DNA of 64,000 bases from positions 78,283 to 142,282 of the forward strand of contig NZ_NWSX01000014.1 of the NCBI RefSeq assembly GCF_002531825.1, given 5' to 3'. Source of the DNA: Rhizobium sp. J15 (GTDB taxonomy: Bacteria > Pseudomonadota > Alphaproteobacteria > Rhizobiales > Rhizobiaceae). The notes under the pieces were generated by a model. It searched no databases. It saw only the letters and a program-made list of their open reading frames with translations, and had not been told where the DNA came from. Shown here piece after piece: positions 53,032 through 61,582 of the stretch (position 1 is its first letter; every line of letters begins with the position of its first letter). Both the position numbers and the translations under genes were made by a program.

Positions 53032-53719
53032 CCTCGGGAGTGGATTTAAAAAGCTTCTGATGATCGCTACAGTCGCTGTCTCCGTTACGTCCTGTCAGAG
53101 CGCTTTTAAAGACCCGACAGTTTACGCAGGACCATCCTGGATGAAGCCAAATGACGGCTATGTGTCCATGTTCAGTCGGACAAACACTGGTTACCCAACG
53201 ACAAAAGTCGCCTGGACCCGACCAGATTTCCAACAGGCAACCGATGCGAATGACTGCACGGGCCTCGTATGTCGGGTGAGGGTTTCGGTCGCACCAGTCG
53301 CGATGCTGCCCACCCATGCTTATCCTGCCGAGACGATGGCGTGTATTCAGTCGATACTGGACGTCAAAAAGGCGAAACTGGAACTGATACCGCGACCACC
53401 GGAAGAGCGCGGCGCGAAAGTTCGTTTTACAATTGGCGGTCTCGCGAGGTACTTGGCTCTTAAAGCCGAAAACAAATACGAAAAACTGGACATCATTATC
53501 TCTTATTTCGGCTACGCAGGATCGCAGGGCGATATGCGTGTGCAAGTGGCAATCGACAGGGCGAGGTTCGGACGCTTCGACAGTGGCTATCTTAGCCAGC
53601 CCCCGGAAGACCGGCTTAACGCGTTCGACATGCTCGACGAGGAAAAGCTGCAGGATTTCAGCGATGTTCTCGCAGACAAGCTTACCGGTTGCATCGGTGG
53701 AGGATTGATCAGACCCTAG
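53024..53719 (+). CDS. Putative lipoprotein of unknown function
   Basis: This 231-residue protein has a signal sequence KKLLMIATVAVSVTSC ending in a plausible lipobox (VTSC, Cys at about 24). The mature part contains four more Cys, including CTGLVCRVRVSVAP (about 77-90) and a final TGCIGGG. The central segment FTIGGLARYLALKAENKYEK suggests an alpha/beta domain. The function is not recognised. Co-translation with the upstream membrane protein suggests a shared role at the inner membrane or periplasm. Confidence 0.6.
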   Translation: MVSLGSGFKKLLMIATVAVSVTSCQSAFKDPTVYAGPSWMKPNDGYVSMFSRTNTGYPTTKVAWTRPDFQQATDANDCTGLVCRVRVSVAPVAMLPTHAYPAETMACIQSILDVKKAKLELIPRPPEERGAKVRFTIGGLARYLALKAENKYEKLDIIISYFGYAGSQGDMRVQVAIDRARFGRFDSGYLSQPPEDRLNAFDMLDEEKLQDFSDVLADKLTGCIGGGLIRP

Positions 53720-54072
53720 TTCGGGGCCCGCGTCCTGATCGTAACGACCTCGCGCGCTGGGTGTCGGCCCGCGGGCAGGGAAGCGACCTAGGGGGCAGGA
53801 CAAAATCAGTGCGAAATCGTACGCCAACCGAATTCGTCGATAGTTTCCGTAGTTTGACGTCTGTGCCAACTATGAAGCTTTAGGCTAAATGGTACTGAGC
53901 GCGTGGTTTTGGGAACGAAACCAATCTCAAGCATCAATTTTCCGGCTAAACGTACGATTTCGCACTGATCTTGTTCTGACCCTTGAGGCTCGTATGCCGC
54001 TCGGCGTCCGCTGGAGCTGTAAGCCGCTCGACTTTCCAAGCAAGGTACAATGACCGATCCGCCTGAAGGCCA
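53720..54072. other. Intergenic region holding a miniature element
   Basis: These 353 bases contain no real gene; the short minus-strand frame at 53806-54039 lies mostly within the miniature element. The main content is the 191-bp inverted-repeat element at 53792-53982. Confidence 0.6.
53792..53982. mobile_element. Tn3-end-bounded miniature element (TIME/MITE-like)
   Basis: A 38-bp terminal region at 53792-53829 is inverted at 53945-53982. The outer 30 bases match at 27 positions, including an unbroken ATCAGTGCGAAATCGTACG. The GGG tip and inner ATCGTACG resemble Tn3-family ends (compare the Tn21/Tn501 end ...AAATCGTACGCTAAG). Internal DNA of 115 bp has no gene. No exact 5-bp target duplication is visible (CCTAG and TTGAG flank it), so it may be old or rearranged. 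Confidence 0.7.
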
Positions 54073-55146
54073 CTAGATCACCACAGGAATGAATGTCGCG
54101 TCTAGCGGCTCTTCGATAAGTTTGAACTCGAGATTTGCTGTTTCGAGCCCCCCAGCATCATGAGGGCGGATGATGATCGTCATCTTTGACAATGAAGGGC
54201 CGTCATGAGCAAGCCACTGCAACACGGAGTCCGAGCCTCCTTTGACTTCGAAATCAACAGTATCCGCTGTATTCTTCTTCGTAAGATAGTGTTCTACTGA
54301 ACTCGCGGTTATATCCGCGATGCTCAGCAGATCCAGGTGGCCGAGCCCACGCTCTTTGAATGGTGCCGCTCCGCCAAAGACCGGAAATTTGCATTCGGGG
54401 TCGGTATAGAGCCCGACCGCCCTTGCGAAGAGTTCAAGCGCTCGTCGGTGGACATCCTCATTGGCGCAGATTGTGTCATTGTCCGACATCCAAAAGATCT
54501 TCTGGCCCGACTCTGCGAGAAGACCTACAAGGAAAGCGACTGCGTGCACCACTCTCAGTAGTTTCTCGGCGCTGCCTGGCTTCCAGTTTCCTAGTCCGTT
54601 CTCTTTGAGAATCTCTGACAGCTCGGAGAGCGTCTCTTTTTCATTGCGGCCGAAGACGGTCATCACCCTTTTGTCGATGACCACTGTGAGTAGAAAGCCG
54701 TGCAGAAGTAGATTTGCGGTCTTTAGATAATCCGGCAGGGCGCGCCTCATCTGCCCCATGCGGAAGTCCTTAAATGCGATCTCCTTCTCGCCGAGATCAA
54801 AGGAGGATCTGATGTCTTTCATTCTTTTCAGAAACGGACCGCAGGTGTTCCAGCCGCATACGAGATACGAATACGTATGATAATCCCCGCTTGATTCCCC
54901 GGCGTAATCGGAGAAGACCGCGACAGTTTCGTTCCCGAATGCCGTTAGGTCGGGAAGAACGAGCTTGCCTCTCGCGTGCGATTTCAAGATCATGTCCTGA
55001 AGGATGTTCGCAAGTTCGGAGTATTCTGATTTCAGCTCGTCTCGCAAGACCTTTAAATCTGGGTTCTTCCAAGCGAGCTTGTTCGCGAACTCAATCAAGA
55101 ATCGCACTTGTTCCGGCGTCGGCCCAAAGTGTTTCTGTTCCTTCAT
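54073..55146 (-). CDS. DUF3800-like protein
   Basis: This 357-residue protein resembles the DUF3800 (RNase H-like fold) group. VAVFSDYAGESSGDYHTYSY (about residues 75-94) holds the first conserved Asp, WMSDNDTICANEDVH (about 221-235) the central acidic cluster, and GLGHLDLLSIADITASSVEH (about 268-287) the C-terminal Asp helix. The start at 55146 has an AGGAG site; a longer frame to 55179 lacks one. DUF3800 proteins are often found in mobile and defence regions; the biochemical role is unproven. It is divergent from the SIS/PRTase operon. Confidence 0.6.
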   Translation of the reverse strand: MKEQKHFGPTPEQVRFLIEFANKLAWKNPDLKVLRDELKSEYSELANILQDMILKSHARGKLVLPDLTAFGNETVAVFSDYAGESSGDYHTYSYLVCGWNTCGPFLKRMKDIRSSFDLGEKEIAFKDFRMGQMRRALPDYLKTANLLLHGFLLTVVIDKRVMTVFGRNEKETLSELSEILKENGLGNWKPGSAEKLLRVVHAVAFLVGLLAESGQKIFWMSDNDTICANEDVHRRALELFARAVGLYTDPECKFPVFGGAAPFKERGLGHLDLLSIADITASSVEHYLTKKNTADTVDFEVKGGSDSVLQWLAHDGPSLSKMTIIIRPHDAGGLETANLEFKLIEEPLDATFIPVVI

Positions 55147-55456
55147 GCAAAAACTGCTCCTAGCAACGTGTGCCGGCAATGTGGGAACAACCGATGAAAC
55201 GGAAGCTCAAAGCAACCGGAGGCGAGCTCGCAAGGGAGGGGTCGCCGCACGTGCCTTGAGACGCCGTCCGGGGTAGTATTCGTGCACACCGTTGCAGGTG
55301 GTCGCGATACAACTGTTGATAAACTAAGCTTCGCTGTGAATTCAAGGTAAGCTCGGGCTCCCGCGTCAATGATTCTCGTATTAAATCGAAATATGTTTGC
55401 TATGGAAAAAGGAGCGCGTTCCCTTTATGTTCCATAAGGAACGAAAGGGTATTCCG
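55147..55456. other. Divergent promoter region of the SIS/PRTase operon
   Basis: This is a 310-base region between the DUF3800-like gene and the five-gene operon. Its right half is AT-rich. The operon's -10/-35 hexamers are not clear, but an imperfect inverted repeat occupies the last 36 bases. Confidence 0.5.
55421..55449 (+). promoter_or_regulatory. Inverted repeat over the ribosome-binding site
   Basis: CCCTTTATGTTCC pairs with GGAACGAAAGGG across ATAA, with one bulge. The right arm contains the only good ribosome-binding site (GAAAGGG) of the ATG at 55457. It could be a repressor operator or an RNA hairpin that hides the site. Confidence 0.55.
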
Positions 55457-57400
55457 ATGGCAAAACCTTACGCGAACGAGCTCGAACGGTTGGAAGAGAC
55501 TTTCCACTGGGCATCTATTGTTGATATCGACTCATTGAAGAGAGCAGTGAAGACGGCCAGCCTTTCGCCGTTGGCCGCTGTTGGCTCCGGCGGATCCTTG
55601 ACCGCGGCGCACGCCCTCGCGTGGCTGCATCAATCGTTTGCTGGCAAGCCCGCGGTTGTGAATACCCCTCTCGAGGCGGTCGACACCACCTTGGACGCCA
55701 GCGTTGCGCAGTGGCTTCTGACAGCAGGCGGAAGCAATGTCGATATCAACGCTGCGGCAAAGTATCTGATCGAACGGGAGCATCGTCAGGTTGCTGTCAT
55801 GTGTGGTCGGCCAGGAAGTCCCGTCACCGAACTTTGTGATCGCCACTCATTTGTTGACTTGCTGATGTTCTTTCCGCCGGCTGGCAAGGATGGCTTTCTA
55901 GCAACAAATTCATTGCTTGCGTTCACCTCGCTTCTTGCCCGGGCATATCAGGGGATATTCGATCCCCAAGCAGATTGGACGGATGTCTATGATCGCATTG
56001 CGCCGATGCTCAATGCGAATACCGAAACCGTCCAGCAATGGAGAACCGACACAAACGGGATGTGGGGGAGACCGACAACGATTGTGCTGTACGGGCCCTC
56101 TACCAAAGTCGGTGCGATCGACATTGAATCGAAGTTCACTGAAGCAGCTTTAGGTGTTGCGCAGATCGCGGACTACCGAAATTTTGCCCACGGACGGCAT
56201 CACTGGCTTGCCAAACGCGGCGAAGAGTCGTCCGTGCTCGCCCTTGTCGGCGACGAGGACAAGGCAATTGCTGACCGGACGCTCGCGCTGATACCGCCTG
56301 GCGTGCCGACGGCTCGACTGAGGATTCCTGGTCGTGGGATCACGTCTCAAATTGGGTCGCTCCTCGCTGCGTTGCATCTCACGGGTTGGATAGGGTCCGC
56401 CCGCGGGATCGATCCCGGGCAACCTGGTGTGCCGGATTTCGGCAGGAAGCTCTATCACCTGAGCCTTCCTGTCCGGCCGCGCCTAAAGCCGACAAAGAAC
56501 ATGAGCACGAGAGCGATTTCCGCCATAGAGCGCAAGACCGGAGAAAGCGTCTTGCGCCTCGAACGACGCGGAACACTCACTCAATGGCAGGAGGCATATT
56601 CCCGATTTGCAGACCGGCTGACGGCAACAGCATTCGGCGGAGTCATTCTGGATTACGATGGGACAGTCGTTGATACGCGACACAGGTTTCAGCCAGCAAG
56701 GCCAGAAATTGCGGCGGAATTGGTCCGGGTCGCAGAGAGTGACGCTGTTCTCGCGTTTGCCACCGGTCGTGGTGTTTCCGTCAGGAAAGATCTGCGGAAA
56801 GTGCTGCCAGAGCGGCTCTGGTCGCGAATCGTTGTCGGCTATTATAATGGCTCGATGATAGCATCACTCGATGATGATGCCTGGCCGGACGGCACCGATG
56901 AAGTCTGTCCCGAGCTTAAGGATCTCGCTGCGGCGCTTGCTGAAAGCGAAGAGCTGGCGGGATCCGCTGATCAGACCAACAGACGTTATCAGATCACGCT
57001 TGAGCCACGCCATTATATGGCTGAGAACCGGCTCTGGGACCTTACTCATCAGATCATCTTGAGGACGGGATGTACGGACGCGGTCGTCACAAGGTCCAGT
57101 CATTCCGTCGACATCGTCGCGACGGGCGTCACGAAGACAAATGTTGTACGGCACGTTCTTGATATGGCGTCAGACCGCGCTGTACTTGCGATCGGCGATC
57201 GTGGCCGCTGGCCAGGTAATGATTACGAGTTGCTGAACAATTTTCCAGGCCTGAGTGTCGACGAGGTGAGTGTCGATCCCGATACGTGCTGGAACTTCGC
57301 AGAGGCAGGACAACGGGGGATCGCAGTAACGCAGATGTATCTCGAGGCTCTAGAATCAAAGGGGGAAGGGCTTCGGTTTCGGAGAGGGGCTTTTGAATGA
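55457..57400 (+). CDS. SIS-domain + HAD-hydrolase fusion protein
   Basis: This is a 647-residue two-module protein. The N-terminal half has a sugar-isomerase (SIS) domain: LAAVGSGGSLTAAHALAWLH (about residues 36-55), VNTPLEAVD and RQVAVMCGRPGSPVTELCD. The C-terminal third is a HAD-superfamily phosphatase of the Cof-like type: motif I ILDYDGTVVD (about 396), motif II LAFATGRG (about 432) and motif IV AIGDRGRWPGNDYELL (about 578). It may isomerise and dephosphorylate a sugar phosphate. The start at 55457 has GAAAGGG upstream; 55427 is an alternative. It overlaps the next gene by ATGA. Confidence 0.75.
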   Translation: MAKPYANELERLEETFHWASIVDIDSLKRAVKTASLSPLAAVGSGGSLTAAHALAWLHQSFAGKPAVVNTPLEAVDTTLDASVAQWLLTAGGSNVDINAAAKYLIEREHRQVAVMCGRPGSPVTELCDRHSFVDLLMFFPPAGKDGFLATNSLLAFTSLLARAYQGIFDPQADWTDVYDRIAPMLNANTETVQQWRTDTNGMWGRPTTIVLYGPSTKVGAIDIESKFTEAALGVAQIADYRNFAHGRHHWLAKRGEESSVLALVGDEDKAIADRTLALIPPGVPTARLRIPGRGITSQIGSLLAALHLTGWIGSARGIDPGQPGVPDFGRKLYHLSLPVRPRLKPTKNMSTRAISAIERKTGESVLRLERRGTLTQWQEAYSRFADRLTATAFGGVILDYDGTVVDTRHRFQPARPEIAAELVRVAESDAVLAFATGRGVSVRKDLRKVLPERLWSRIVVGYYNGSMIASLDDDAWPDGTDEVCPELKDLAAALAESEELAGSADQTNRRYQITLEPRHYMAENRLWDLTHQIILRTGCTDAVVTRSSHSVDIVATGVTKTNVVRHVLDMASDRAVLAIGDRGRWPGNDYELLNNFPGLSVDEVSVDPDTCWNFAEAGQRGIAVTQMYLEALESKGEGLRFRRGAFE

Positions 57401-58545
57401 ACGAGGACCTGGGGCTGAGGGTGCTCAGTGAAATCATGCAATGGAATGATGACGAGGCCAGGACAGAGTTCCGGTGGCTGCGTCTCATGGCCCGGTTGAA
57501 GTATGACGGCTACCGGGATTTCCAGGCGGGGATGCGGTTTATCGAAAGCCTTGCCACCTGGTTGCAGCAATTCGGGACCGCGGAGCAACGCAGGACAGCA
57601 TACGATTTTGTTCGGAAGGCACTCGTGTATATCGGGCCGAACGAAATGCAAAGGCTCGTGGAGCAGCTCTATCCAAAGGTTGTTCGCGACCGGCTCGTGC
57701 GCATGGTCGCCAAGGAGCGGGGGATTCCGCCCTATAGGGTCTATGCGGACGAGGATGCTCGCCGTGCGGTCGAACGTTTGCGACGGCAGACGCTTTTCAT
57801 GGGATTGAGTGATGGAGCCCGGATAGACGGATTACGTCACAGCAATGTCGGTCTCCTCAACAATGAGCAGCTGGTCGTTTCAACGCAGCTCGATACCGAA
57901 AAGTGGCAGGACCTTGTTGGCCAGCTGGAGGATGCCCTTGAGGACAAGCAGGCCAAATTCAGGCTCATTTACCTCATCGATGATTTCATGGGAACCGGCA
58001 CGTCGTTCCTTCGCTACAACGAACAGAAAGCAAAGTGGTCCGGCAAACTGACCAAGTTCAAGGAATCGATTGGGCTTGCGCGGCAAGGACTTGGCGGCAA
58101 ACAAATCTTTGCCGACGACTGGGAGCTTTGCATTCATCACTATATTGGTTCGCATGCAGCGTCTACGATCATGGTAGAACGTGAAGCGGAAGCGCGGTCA
58201 TCCCTCAGATCAGAAGGTTGGGCGTCAGCCGTTCACTTTTCTTTCGGGACGGTGTTGCCGGCCAAGCTTCCGATCGATGCTCCAGGAAATGACTTCGGCG
58301 ACTTCATAAAGCTCACGAACATCTTCTACGATCCGATTATCCGCACGAAGCATACGGATGTTGGCGGAAAAGCGCATCTTGGTCTCGGCTATGGCGGATG
58401 TGCGCTGCCTCTGATCTTGGATCACAACACGCCCAACAATTCCGTCGCCTTATTGTGGGCCGAGACCGAAGGTGGGGAGCGAGAGGGTGGTCTGATCGCA
58501 CCTGCTATGAGTCCACTTTTTCGCCGCCGTCAGAGACATGTATAG
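57397..58545 (+). CDS. Phosphoribosyltransferase-like protein
   Basis: This is a 382-residue protein. FRLIYLIDDFMGTGTSFLRY (about residues 188-207) matches the PRPP-binding loop of type I phosphoribosyltransferases (four hydrophobics, DD, then G-T-G-T-S). The N-terminal 150 residues are helical with many Arg, and a C-terminal part includes IGSHAASTIMVE and LGYGGCALPLILDHNTPNN. It resembles PRTase-like proteins described from bacterial conflict operons. It should transfer phosphoribose to an unknown acceptor or sense such a ligand. It is translationally coupled to the SIS/HAD gene. Confidence 0.7.
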   Translation: MNEDLGLRVLSEIMQWNDDEARTEFRWLRLMARLKYDGYRDFQAGMRFIESLATWLQQFGTAEQRRTAYDFVRKALVYIGPNEMQRLVEQLYPKVVRDRLVRMVAKERGIPPYRVYADEDARRAVERLRRQTLFMGLSDGARIDGLRHSNVGLLNNEQLVVSTQLDTEKWQDLVGQLEDALEDKQAKFRLIYLIDDFMGTGTSFLRYNEQKAKWSGKLTKFKESIGLARQGLGGKQIFADDWELCIHHYIGSHAASTIMVEREAEARSSLRSEGWASAVHFSFGTVLPAKLPIDAPGNDFGDFIKLTNIFYDPIIRTKHTDVGGKAHLGLGYGGCALPLILDHNTPNNSVALLWAETEGGEREGGLIAPAMSPLFRRRQRHV

Positions 58546-58552
58546 GTGAGAC

Positions 58553-60469
58553 TTGGTTAATCCCTTCGAAAAGCGCGCCACAGAATATCTGCAGCAGGAC
58601 GAGGCATTCCTTGCAGTCGTAACGCCGGAACCGCTTGCGACCTTTTTCGAAAAGCCTGCAAAGTCTGGTAAGCTTTACGACCGCCTTGCAATGGTGATCG
58701 GCACGCCAGGGAGTGGCAAAACAACGCTTGCCCGCCTGTTCAAGTATTCGACGTTAAGGGTTTTGCTACGAAACCGCGGATTCGAGACTTACAAGAATCT
58801 CATCGACGCTCTGACGGCCTGTGCCGCTATCAAGGAGAGCCGTCCGGCGCTCATTGGATGTCGGATATCGCTCGAGAGTGAGTATCGTGAATTCTGGGAA
58901 TTTCCTTACCCCGATGCCTTGAAGGCATCTTTGACGGTCGCGCTTTTGCAGGCTCGGGCTGTACTCGGATGGCTGAGGGATGCCGAGGCGGCCGGGATTG
59001 CGCTCGAGGATATCGAGATTATCCCGAGACCCGATGCAGACGCCGCGCTTGAGGCCATCGGTGGAACGATGGGGATCGATTTACAGCGGAGAGCTCGGGA
59101 GATGGAATCCGCCATTTACGAGATTTCGGCTGCGCTCGTCCCGCCCGAGATCGACGAAGTCGAGCAAAACATGGCGGCGACGGCCTACCGTCCACTAGAT
59201 GTCATCGATGGCTTCAGACTGAAGGACGGAGGGGAGGTCGTCCAAACAATACCGCTCGTGATCTTCGACGATGCCCATTACCTCCATCCCAACCAACTCT
59301 TGGCTCTGCAGCGCTGGTTGGCGAGACGTGAGCTGCGTGTGGCCCGTTGGATATTGACCCGGCTTGACGCACTCAATCCATCTGATGTTCTAATCGAAGG
59401 GCAAAACGTCTTTGAGGAAGACGAGCCTGGCTTGAAGCGCGCGCGGGAAATTACGGCCATCTGGATGCAAAGCAGCGAGGGCCGCGCCAATCAGCGCCGC
59501 GCGTTCCGCAAGATGGCAAAGGACATGGCGGGCCGGTATTTAAGTCAGATGGAGGTTTTTAATCGACGCAGCCTCAATTCACTCGGTGATTTGCTTTCAA
59601 CCCACGTAGACAGTCTGTCCCCCTCAAAGGCCGAGAAGCTCGAAAGTAAGGTCAACGCGATCCAGCGCCGGTATAAGATAACGGCCGACAGGCGAGCGGG
59701 CCTTGAACGCGAAGTCATCGACTACCTGGAAAAGTCGGGAGAGCTGTCGGACGACCTGAAGCTCGCGATGCTTGCGATATTGCTGGAACGCTACGTCAAC
59801 CGCACACCGCAGCGCGGCCTGTTCGAAAACGAAGAGGGTGGAGATACCGAACCCTCTCGGCCTCTCTCAGCAGGCCCCGATATTGCTGATGGCGCGAAAA
59901 TACATCTGCTTCATCAGTTTGATCGACCCTACTTCTTTGGTATCGATACTCTCTGTGATGCGAGTTCGGAGAACGCCGAGCAATTCCTTCATCTGGCGGC
60001 GCGGCTCGTGGCCCAGTCGGAAACCCAGCTCATAAGATCGAAATCGCCGACACTGACGAGCCAGGTTCAGCATAACTTGCTCCAGAAGCGCGCCGAGGAA
60101 ATGATCCGGGATTGGGACTTTCCCCTGCACCACTCTGTGCGACGGCTGTCCAAAGGTATTGCCGACCAATGCATCGTCAAGAGCCTGGAAGGCAATGCGT
60201 CACTCAAGGGTGGAGCAAACGCGTTTGGAATTTTGCAGGAGGAGTTCGACCTCATTCCGAAATTGCAGCCTGATCTGGCTAAAGTGCTTCAGTTCGGCGT
60301 TGCTTATAATGCGTTTGTCCTGGTGCCGAACCACAATGCTAAAAATAAGGTCTGGTGCCTGGTGGAACTCTCCGGCCTCCTGCTCATCAAGAATGGCCTG
60401 ACGCTGAAGAGGGGAGGCTTTCTTGAGCGACGGGTAGAGGATTTGGTACGTCTGGCAGGCGAGGTGTAA
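58553..60469 (+). CDS. ORC/CDC6-like AAA+ ATPase
   Basis: This 638-residue protein starts at TTG, 7 bases after the previous stop. Walker A is VIGTPGSGKTTLARLFKYST (about residues 47-66), Walker B PLVIFDDAHYLHPNQ (about 235-249), and a sensor region with RWILTRLDAL follows. The layout is that of ORC/CDC6/MoxR-like STAND-type ATPases. Residues 330-638 are helical with no recognised nuclease or membrane motif. In conflict systems such ATPases usually act as sensors or switches. It is embedded among metabolic-enzyme-like genes, which is unusual. Confidence 0.65.
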   Translation: MVNPFEKRATEYLQQDEAFLAVVTPEPLATFFEKPAKSGKLYDRLAMVIGTPGSGKTTLARLFKYSTLRVLLRNRGFETYKNLIDALTACAAIKESRPALIGCRISLESEYREFWEFPYPDALKASLTVALLQARAVLGWLRDAEAAGIALEDIEIIPRPDADAALEAIGGTMGIDLQRRAREMESAIYEISAALVPPEIDEVEQNMAATAYRPLDVIDGFRLKDGGEVVQTIPLVIFDDAHYLHPNQLLALQRWLARRELRVARWILTRLDALNPSDVLIEGQNVFEEDEPGLKRAREITAIWMQSSEGRANQRRAFRKMAKDMAGRYLSQMEVFNRRSLNSLGDLLSTHVDSLSPSKAEKLESKVNAIQRRYKITADRRAGLEREVIDYLEKSGELSDDLKLAMLAILLERYVNRTPQRGLFENEEGGDTEPSRPLSAGPDIADGAKIHLLHQFDRPYFFGIDTLCDASSENAEQFLHLAARLVAQSETQLIRSKSPTLTSQVQHNLLQKRAEEMIRDWDFPLHHSVRRLSKGIADQCIVKSLEGNASLKGGANAFGILQEEFDLIPKLQPDLAKVLQFGVAYNAFVLVPNHNAKNKVWCLVELSGLLLIKNGLTLKRGGFLERRVEDLVRLAGEV

Positions 60470-60472
60470 TGA

Positions 60473-61582
60473 ATGGCACGCAATTGGCGTTGGGATCCGT
60501 GCGTGTCGCACGATGGTGGAGAAGCGGAAGCATTCGTCGCCGATTATTTTGCGTTGAATAAACGAAAGACCTTGTTGATCGCGGGTGCCGGGTTCGATCC
60601 CCGCGCAACTCAAGTGGCTGACCAGCTTATTGCGGCGGGTGCCGATGTCAGGGGCTTATTCGTGCGAGAGCAACGTCCGAATCCTGTCCCGGAGCTGACG
60701 CGGCGCGCTGAGGCGAACATGGAGAGGCTGCAAGCCGGCGTGCCTGTCAGTGAAATAGTCGCGATCGATATTTTCGGTCCCGACGGCGCCGTCATCGGGG
60801 GCAGGAACGTGGCCATGGCAGCGTCGCGCCAGGACATTGTCGACATCACGGATGTGATCGTCGATATCAGTGCCCTCTCCGTTGGGACCGCTTTCCCCCT
60901 GATCCGGTTTTTTGTAGAGCGGATTGATCGAGGCAAGGGCCCGCCCAACCTACACCTTTTTGTGGCGCACGATCCTAATCTGGACTCTCAGATTTCCTCA
61001 GTTGCGAGCGATGCACCCGGATACGTCCACGGCTTCAAAGGGGGTCTGACGCTGGATGCCGCTTCTAAGGCAGCAAAGCTTTGGCTTCCTCAGCTCGCGA
61101 AAGGCCGCCAGCAGGCTCTTTCTCGAGTACATGATTTCGTTGCACCCCATGACACCTGCCCAATCCTCCCTTTTCCCGCACGCGATCCCCGCCTTGGTGA
61201 CCATCTGGCTGAAGAATACATCGTCGAATTCGATAGCGCCTGGAAAGTGGATGCGCGCGACGTGGTCTACGCTGACGAACAGGATCCTTTGCATTTGTAT
61301 CGGACTATCCTCGGGCTTGACGATCTTCGCAAGCCGGTATTTAGAGGCGCCGGCGGGTCCATTCTTATTCTCTCGCCGCTGGGTACGAAGGTAATGTCTC
61401 TTGGAGCCTTGATGGCCGCACTGGAAAGGGATTTACCGGTCGCTTACCTCGAATCGATAGGATATAATTTCATACCGTCGGTGGACCTCGCATCATCGGC
61501 GCCGCATCTCATTCACGTCTGGCTTGAGGGTGACGTCTACCCGCAGCCCCGGCCCAGACTGAAGAAAGGACTGATCCAATGA
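60473..61582 (+). CDS. Conserved-looking protein with Gly-rich Rossmann-like N terminus
   Basis: This is a 369-residue soluble protein I cannot assign. Residues 32-46 (KTLLIAGAGFDPRAT) look like a nucleotide-binding glycine loop, followed by VADQLIAAGADVRGLFVREQ. Later segments are DVIVDISALSVGTAFPLIRF (about 124-143), FVAHDPNLDSQ and SILILSPLGTKVMSLGALMA (about 300-319), suggesting two alpha/beta domains. It has no membrane span or signal. Its location between the ATPase and PfkB kinase, with gaps of 3 and -4 bases, implies a role in the same pathway. It may be an enzyme or a nucleotide-sugar-binding effector. Confidence 0.55.
   Translation: MARNWRWDPCVSHDGGEAEAFVADYFALNKRKTLLIAGAGFDPRATQVADQLIAAGADVRGLFVREQRPNPVPELTRRAEANMERLQAGVPVSEIVAIDIFGPDGAVIGGRNVAMAASRQDIVDITDVIVDISALSVGTAFPLIRFFVERIDRGKGPPNLHLFVAHDPNLDSQISSVASDAPGYVHGFKGGLTLDAASKAAKLWLPQLAKGRQQALSRVHDFVAPHDTCPILPFPARDPRLGDHLAEEYIVEFDSAWKVDARDVVYADEQDPLHLYRTILGLDDLRKPVFRGAGGSILILSPLGTKVMSLGALMAALERDLPVAYLESIGYNFIPSVDLASSAPHLIHVWLEGDVYPQPRPRLKKGLIQ

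Noticed and set aside
53787..53987. 5-bp target duplication around the miniature element
   Set aside because: The flanks are CCTAG and TTGAG, which do not match, so no target duplication is claimed.
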